A stretch of DNA of 15,880 bases from Paracoccaceae bacterium (lineage in GTDB: Bacteria > Pseudomonadota > Alphaproteobacteria > Rhodobacterales > Rhodobacteraceae). Location: NCBI GenBank assembly GCA_024304875.1, contig JAMWZF010000003.1:16116-31995 (forward strand), in the 5' to 3' direction. The notes below the pieces were generated by a model. It made no database searches. It was not told where the DNA came from and worked only from the letters and a program-made list of their open reading frames with translations. Below, in pieces: positions 14,097 through 15,880 of this stretch (its first letter is position 1; each line of letters opens with the position of its first letter). Position numbers and translations under genes: made by a program.

Positions 14097-14450
14097 TCAG
14101 CTCAACCGCAGGAACAGCGGATCGACTCGCCGCCAGAAATGCAACAGGTCCTTGGCAGCCGACGGGGTCTGCCCCATCGACTGCACCGCATGCACATCGG
14201 CCGAGACCAGCGCCGAAAGGCGGTATCCGAGGGGAATCACCGGGTCGTCCTTGGCCCGCGCACCACTCCGGTCTTCGATGGTTTCTGTCGCCGCCGTCAC
14301 CGCGTAAGCCAGTGCCAGGGCGGGCTCTTCCGGCCATCGCTCAGCCATCCGACGCACCATGGCCCGTTTTCGCCCAGGGTCGCCCGACGTCAGTTCGCCC
14401 ATGGCGAAGTCGATCATCTCGTCCAGCGCTGCCCTGTCTTTCTTGGCCAC
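14097..14450 (-). CDS. Small helical cytoplasmic protein, function unknown
   Basis: 117 aa, no family recognised. It lacks a signal peptide and membrane segment and is predicted mostly alpha-helical (DRAALDEMIDFAMGELTSG, RKRAMVRRMAERWP, ALALAYAVTAATETIED, LGYRLSALVSADVHAVQSM). It contains two tryptophans and ends in WRRVDPLFLRLS. Coding is supported by a sensible amino-acid composition and a start with AAAGGA upstream: GTG at 14450 with AGGA 7 nt away. It is convergent with the membrane wHTH gene, only 33 nt apart, and the next gene upstream is tRNA-Arg. A CtrA-like half site lies about 80 nt upstream. No function is proposed. Confidence 0.65.
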   Translation of the reverse strand: MAKKDRAALDEMIDFAMGELTSGDPGRKRAMVRRMAERWPEEPALALAYAVTAATETIEDRSGARAKDDPVIPLGYRLSALVSADVHAVQSMGQTPSAAKDLLHFWRRVDPLFLRLS

Positions 14451-14531
14451 GTCGTCGTCCTTTCCGTTCCGGCCCGTCCCGTCGTGGCCGTTACATAAAA
14501 TGCATTAGAAAGTCGCTAGGTTTCCCTTGCG

Positions 14532-14539
14532 ATGGTTAA
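14532..14539 (-). promoter_or_regulatory. CtrA-like half site TTAACCAT
   Basis: The minus strand reads TTAACCAT at 14539-14532, about 80 nt upstream of the GTG of the 117-aa gene. This matches the half-site form of the CtrA motif known in Caulobacter; no second TTAA is found at the N7 spacing. With a single 8-mer, the evidence is weak. Confidence 0.25.
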
Positions 14540-14588
14540 CTCCATTGACGCGGGGGCGTTCAACGGGATGACAAAAAAGTGCGGAAGG

Positions 14589-14665
14589 TGGTGATCCCGG
14601 CAGGATTCGAACCTGCAACCTGCCCCTTAGGAGGGGGCTGCTCTATCCAGTTGAGCCACGGGACC
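14589..14665 (-). tRNA. tRNA-Arg (anticodon CCU)
   Basis: The minus strand folds into a full cloverleaf. The acceptor stem GGTCCCG pairs with CGGGATC (one G-U). The D-arm is GCTC...GAGC, the anticodon stem GCCCC/GGGGC encloses the loop CTCCTAA with anticodon CCT, and the T-arm GCAGG-TTCGAAT-CCTGC is perfect. The discriminator is A at 14592 and CCA is encoded (14591-14589). It decodes AGG, a rare Arg codon in GC-rich alphaproteobacteria. A T6 run on the minus strand begins 10 nt after the CCA. Confidence 0.96.
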
Positions 14666-14674
14666 ACGGGTCTG

Positions 14675-14703
14675 TCTTTGCCCGCGCCGCCGCCGTCGGT
14701 CAA
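14675..14703 (-). promoter_or_regulatory. Possible tRNA-Arg promoter
   Basis: On the minus strand TTGACC (14703-14698) is followed by a 17-nt spacer and CAAAGA (14680-14675), ending 9 nt before the mature tRNA 5' end. The -35 is good, the -10 poor. The position is right for a tRNA with a very short leader. Confidence 0.35.
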
Positions 14704-14756
14704 CCAGACCATTTCATGTCCGCGCGCATGGCTGTAACATCCTTGCACAGCATCCC

Positions 14757-14763
14757 GATGAGG
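14757..14763 (+). promoter_or_regulatory. Ribosome site deciding the LacI-type start
   Basis: GATGAGG at 14757-14763 places GAGG 9 nt before GTG at 14773. None of the upstream in-frame ATGs (14716, 14728, 14758) has a Shine-Dalgarno-like sequence in front, so GTG 14773 is preferred. Confidence 0.45.
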
Positions 14764-14772
14764 CTCCCCACA

Positions 14773-15798
14773 GTGTCAACACCCCCCAAACGCCCGCTCA
14801 CACTCCGCGATGTCTCGGAGGCCTCGGGGGTCAGCGAGATGACCGTCAGCCGGGTTCTGCGTGGCAAGGGAGATGTCAGCGAAGCGACCCGGAAGAAGGT
14901 GCAGGAGGCTGCCCGAGCGCTCGGTTACGTTCCGAACCGGATCGCCGGGGCGCTGGCGTCGAGCCACGTCAACCTCGTTTCGGTCATCATTCCCTCGCTC
15001 GGCAACATGGTCTTTCCCGAGGTCCTGAGCGGCATCTCGGCCACCCTCGACGGCTCGGACCTGCAGCCCGTCATCGGGATCACCGACTACCAGCCCGAGA
15101 AGGAAGAGAAGGTCCTGCTCGAGATGCTGTCCTGGCGGCCCTCCGGGGTCATCATCGCCGGGCTGGAGCGCTCCGAGGCCTCGCATTCCATGCTGGCCGC
15201 CGCGGGTATTCCGGTGGTCGAGATCATGGACACCGACGGCGAGGCGATCGACAGCTGCGTCGGCATCTCGCACCGCCGCGCAGGCCGGATGACGGCCGAG
15301 GCGATCCTCGAGGCAGGCTACCGCAAGATCGGCTTCCTCGGCACCAAGATGCCGCAGGACCACCGCGCCCGGAAACGCTTCGAGGGGTTCACCCGGACCC
15401 TCGGCAAGGCGGGAATCGAGATCGCGGACCGCGAATTCTACGCCGGCGGTTCGGCCCTGATGAAGGGCCGCGAGATGACCGAGGCGATCCTGTCGCGCAG
15501 CCCGGACCTCGATTTCCTGTACTATTCCAACGACATGATCGGCGCCGGCGGCCTGATGTACCTGCTCGACAAGGGGTACGACATTCCCGGCCAGATCGGT
15601 CTTGCCGGATTCAACGGGGTGGAATTGCTGGGCGGCCTGCCCCGGCGCCTTGCCACGATGGACGCCTGCCGCCGCGAGATCGGCGAAAAGGCGGCGCAGA
15701 TCATCCTCGACCGCAAAGTGGAGGGGGCGGATCCCGCGCCGGTGCACATCGAACTGACGCCGAAGCTGCAGCCCGGCGACACGCTGCTGCGGACGTAG
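14773..15798 (+). CDS. LacI-family transcriptional regulator, GntR-like
   Basis: 341 aa from GTG 14773; starts at 14758 or 14716 would add 5 or 19 residues. The N-terminal LacI helix-turn-helix LTLRDVSEASGVSEMTVSRVLRG is at residues 9-31, and the hinge helix lies around PNRIAGALASSHV (54-66). The periplasmic-binding-protein-like effector domain follows, with VIIPSLGNMVFPEVLSGI, MLSWRPSGVIIAGLE, GIPVVEIMD, YRKIGFLG and NDMIGAGGLMYL. These blocks resemble E. coli GntR (LPSLTNQVFAEVLRGI; ESMLSWNIDGLIL; GIPVVELMD), so a sugar-acid effector such as gluconate is a reasonable guess. No sugar catabolic gene is in the window. It is divergent from tRNA-Arg, and a palindrome overlaps its stop codon. Confidence 0.9.
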   Translation: MSTPPKRPLTLRDVSEASGVSEMTVSRVLRGKGDVSEATRKKVQEAARALGYVPNRIAGALASSHVNLVSVIIPSLGNMVFPEVLSGISATLDGSDLQPVIGITDYQPEKEEKVLLEMLSWRPSGVIIAGLERSEASHSMLAAAGIPVVEIMDTDGEAIDSCVGISHRRAGRMTAEAILEAGYRKIGFLGTKMPQDHRARKRFEGFTRTLGKAGIEIADREFYAGGSALMKGREMTEAILSRSPDLDFLYYSNDMIGAGGLMYLLDKGYDIPGQIGLAGFNGVELLGGLPRRLATMDACRREIGEKAAQIILDRKVEGADPAPVHIELTPKLQPGDTLLRT

Positions 15799-15819
15799 GG
15801 CGGGTCTGGCCCGCCCTAC
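15795..15819 (+). terminator. 10-bp palindrome overlapping the LacI-type stop codon
   Basis: GTAGGGCGGG (15795-15804) and CCCGCCCTAC (15810-15819) are perfect reverse complements around TCTGG; the stop codon TAG (15796-15798) is part of the left arm. There is no T-run after it (CCGCGCAACC). It may stop transcription or be a copy of a dispersed REP-like palindrome. The remaining bases to 15880 hold no gene that can be supported. Confidence 0.5.
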
Positions 15820-15880
15820 CCGCGCAACCCTTTCAGAACCGGCTGCCGCAGGACTGACCATGCCGGCAGCAAGGCCAGGA

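Noticed and set aside
15860..15880. Possible start of a next gene at ATG 15860
   Set aside because: Only seven codons are visible, upstream GCAGGA is a mediocre ribosome site, and a 7-bp inverted repeat (GCTGCCG/CGGCAGC) could explain the sequence. It cannot be supported.

Overview
The window is GC-rich, densely packed chromosomal DNA that reads as an alphaproteobacterium, most likely of the Rhodobacterales (Roseobacter/Paracoccaceae type). The reasons are a CcrM GANTC methyltransferase downstream of rnhB, a DUF4170-waaA-lpxK lipid A cluster with a divergent Kdo transferase, a DUF721/DciA gene divergent from mutY, and several small conserved proteins of the type seen in that group. No mobile element, CRISPR array or rRNA was seen. 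All intergenic gaps are shorter than 300 bases.

Layout. Positions 1-6700 are all on the + strand: the tail of a DUF2125-type envelope protein, pmbA (TldE protease subunit), a CysQ/inositol-monophosphatase phosphatase overlapping it by 14 nt, a short YegD-like Hsp70, DUF4170, waaA (Kdo transferase) and lpxK (lipid A 4'-kinase). The last three form a lipid A/Kdo assembly operon. A strong hairpin at 6737-6771 separates lpxK from the convergent minus-strand pair DciA-like gene then dsbA-type thiol oxidoreductase. mutY is divergent from the DciA gene, and an integral-membrane alkane hydroxylase (alkB) follows mutY by 28 nt. A canonical U-tract terminator lies between alkB and the convergent rnhB-ccrM pair.

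The segment from 11.5 to 14.5 kb is the least explained. It holds a GANTC-studded promoter upstream of ccrM, a secreted protein with a tandem cysteine repeat, a divergent small secreted protein, and, overlapping the latter, a membrane protein with two transmembrane helices and a C-terminal OmpR-like winged helix. That is the reverse of the CadC/ToxR order. The intergenic region next to this pair has a cluster of GATAT/ATATC half sites that could be its operator. A small helical hypothetical gene, tRNA-Arg(CCU) and a GntR-like LacI regulator close the window. After the regulator there is a 10-bp palindrome at its stop codon, and nothing recognisable in the last 60 bases.

The best candidates for new biology are (i) methylation-sensitive self-control of ccrM and (ii) the secreted-protein/membrane-winged-helix pair with its putative operator. 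Family assignments come from recognised motifs in the translated sequence; no database search was run.
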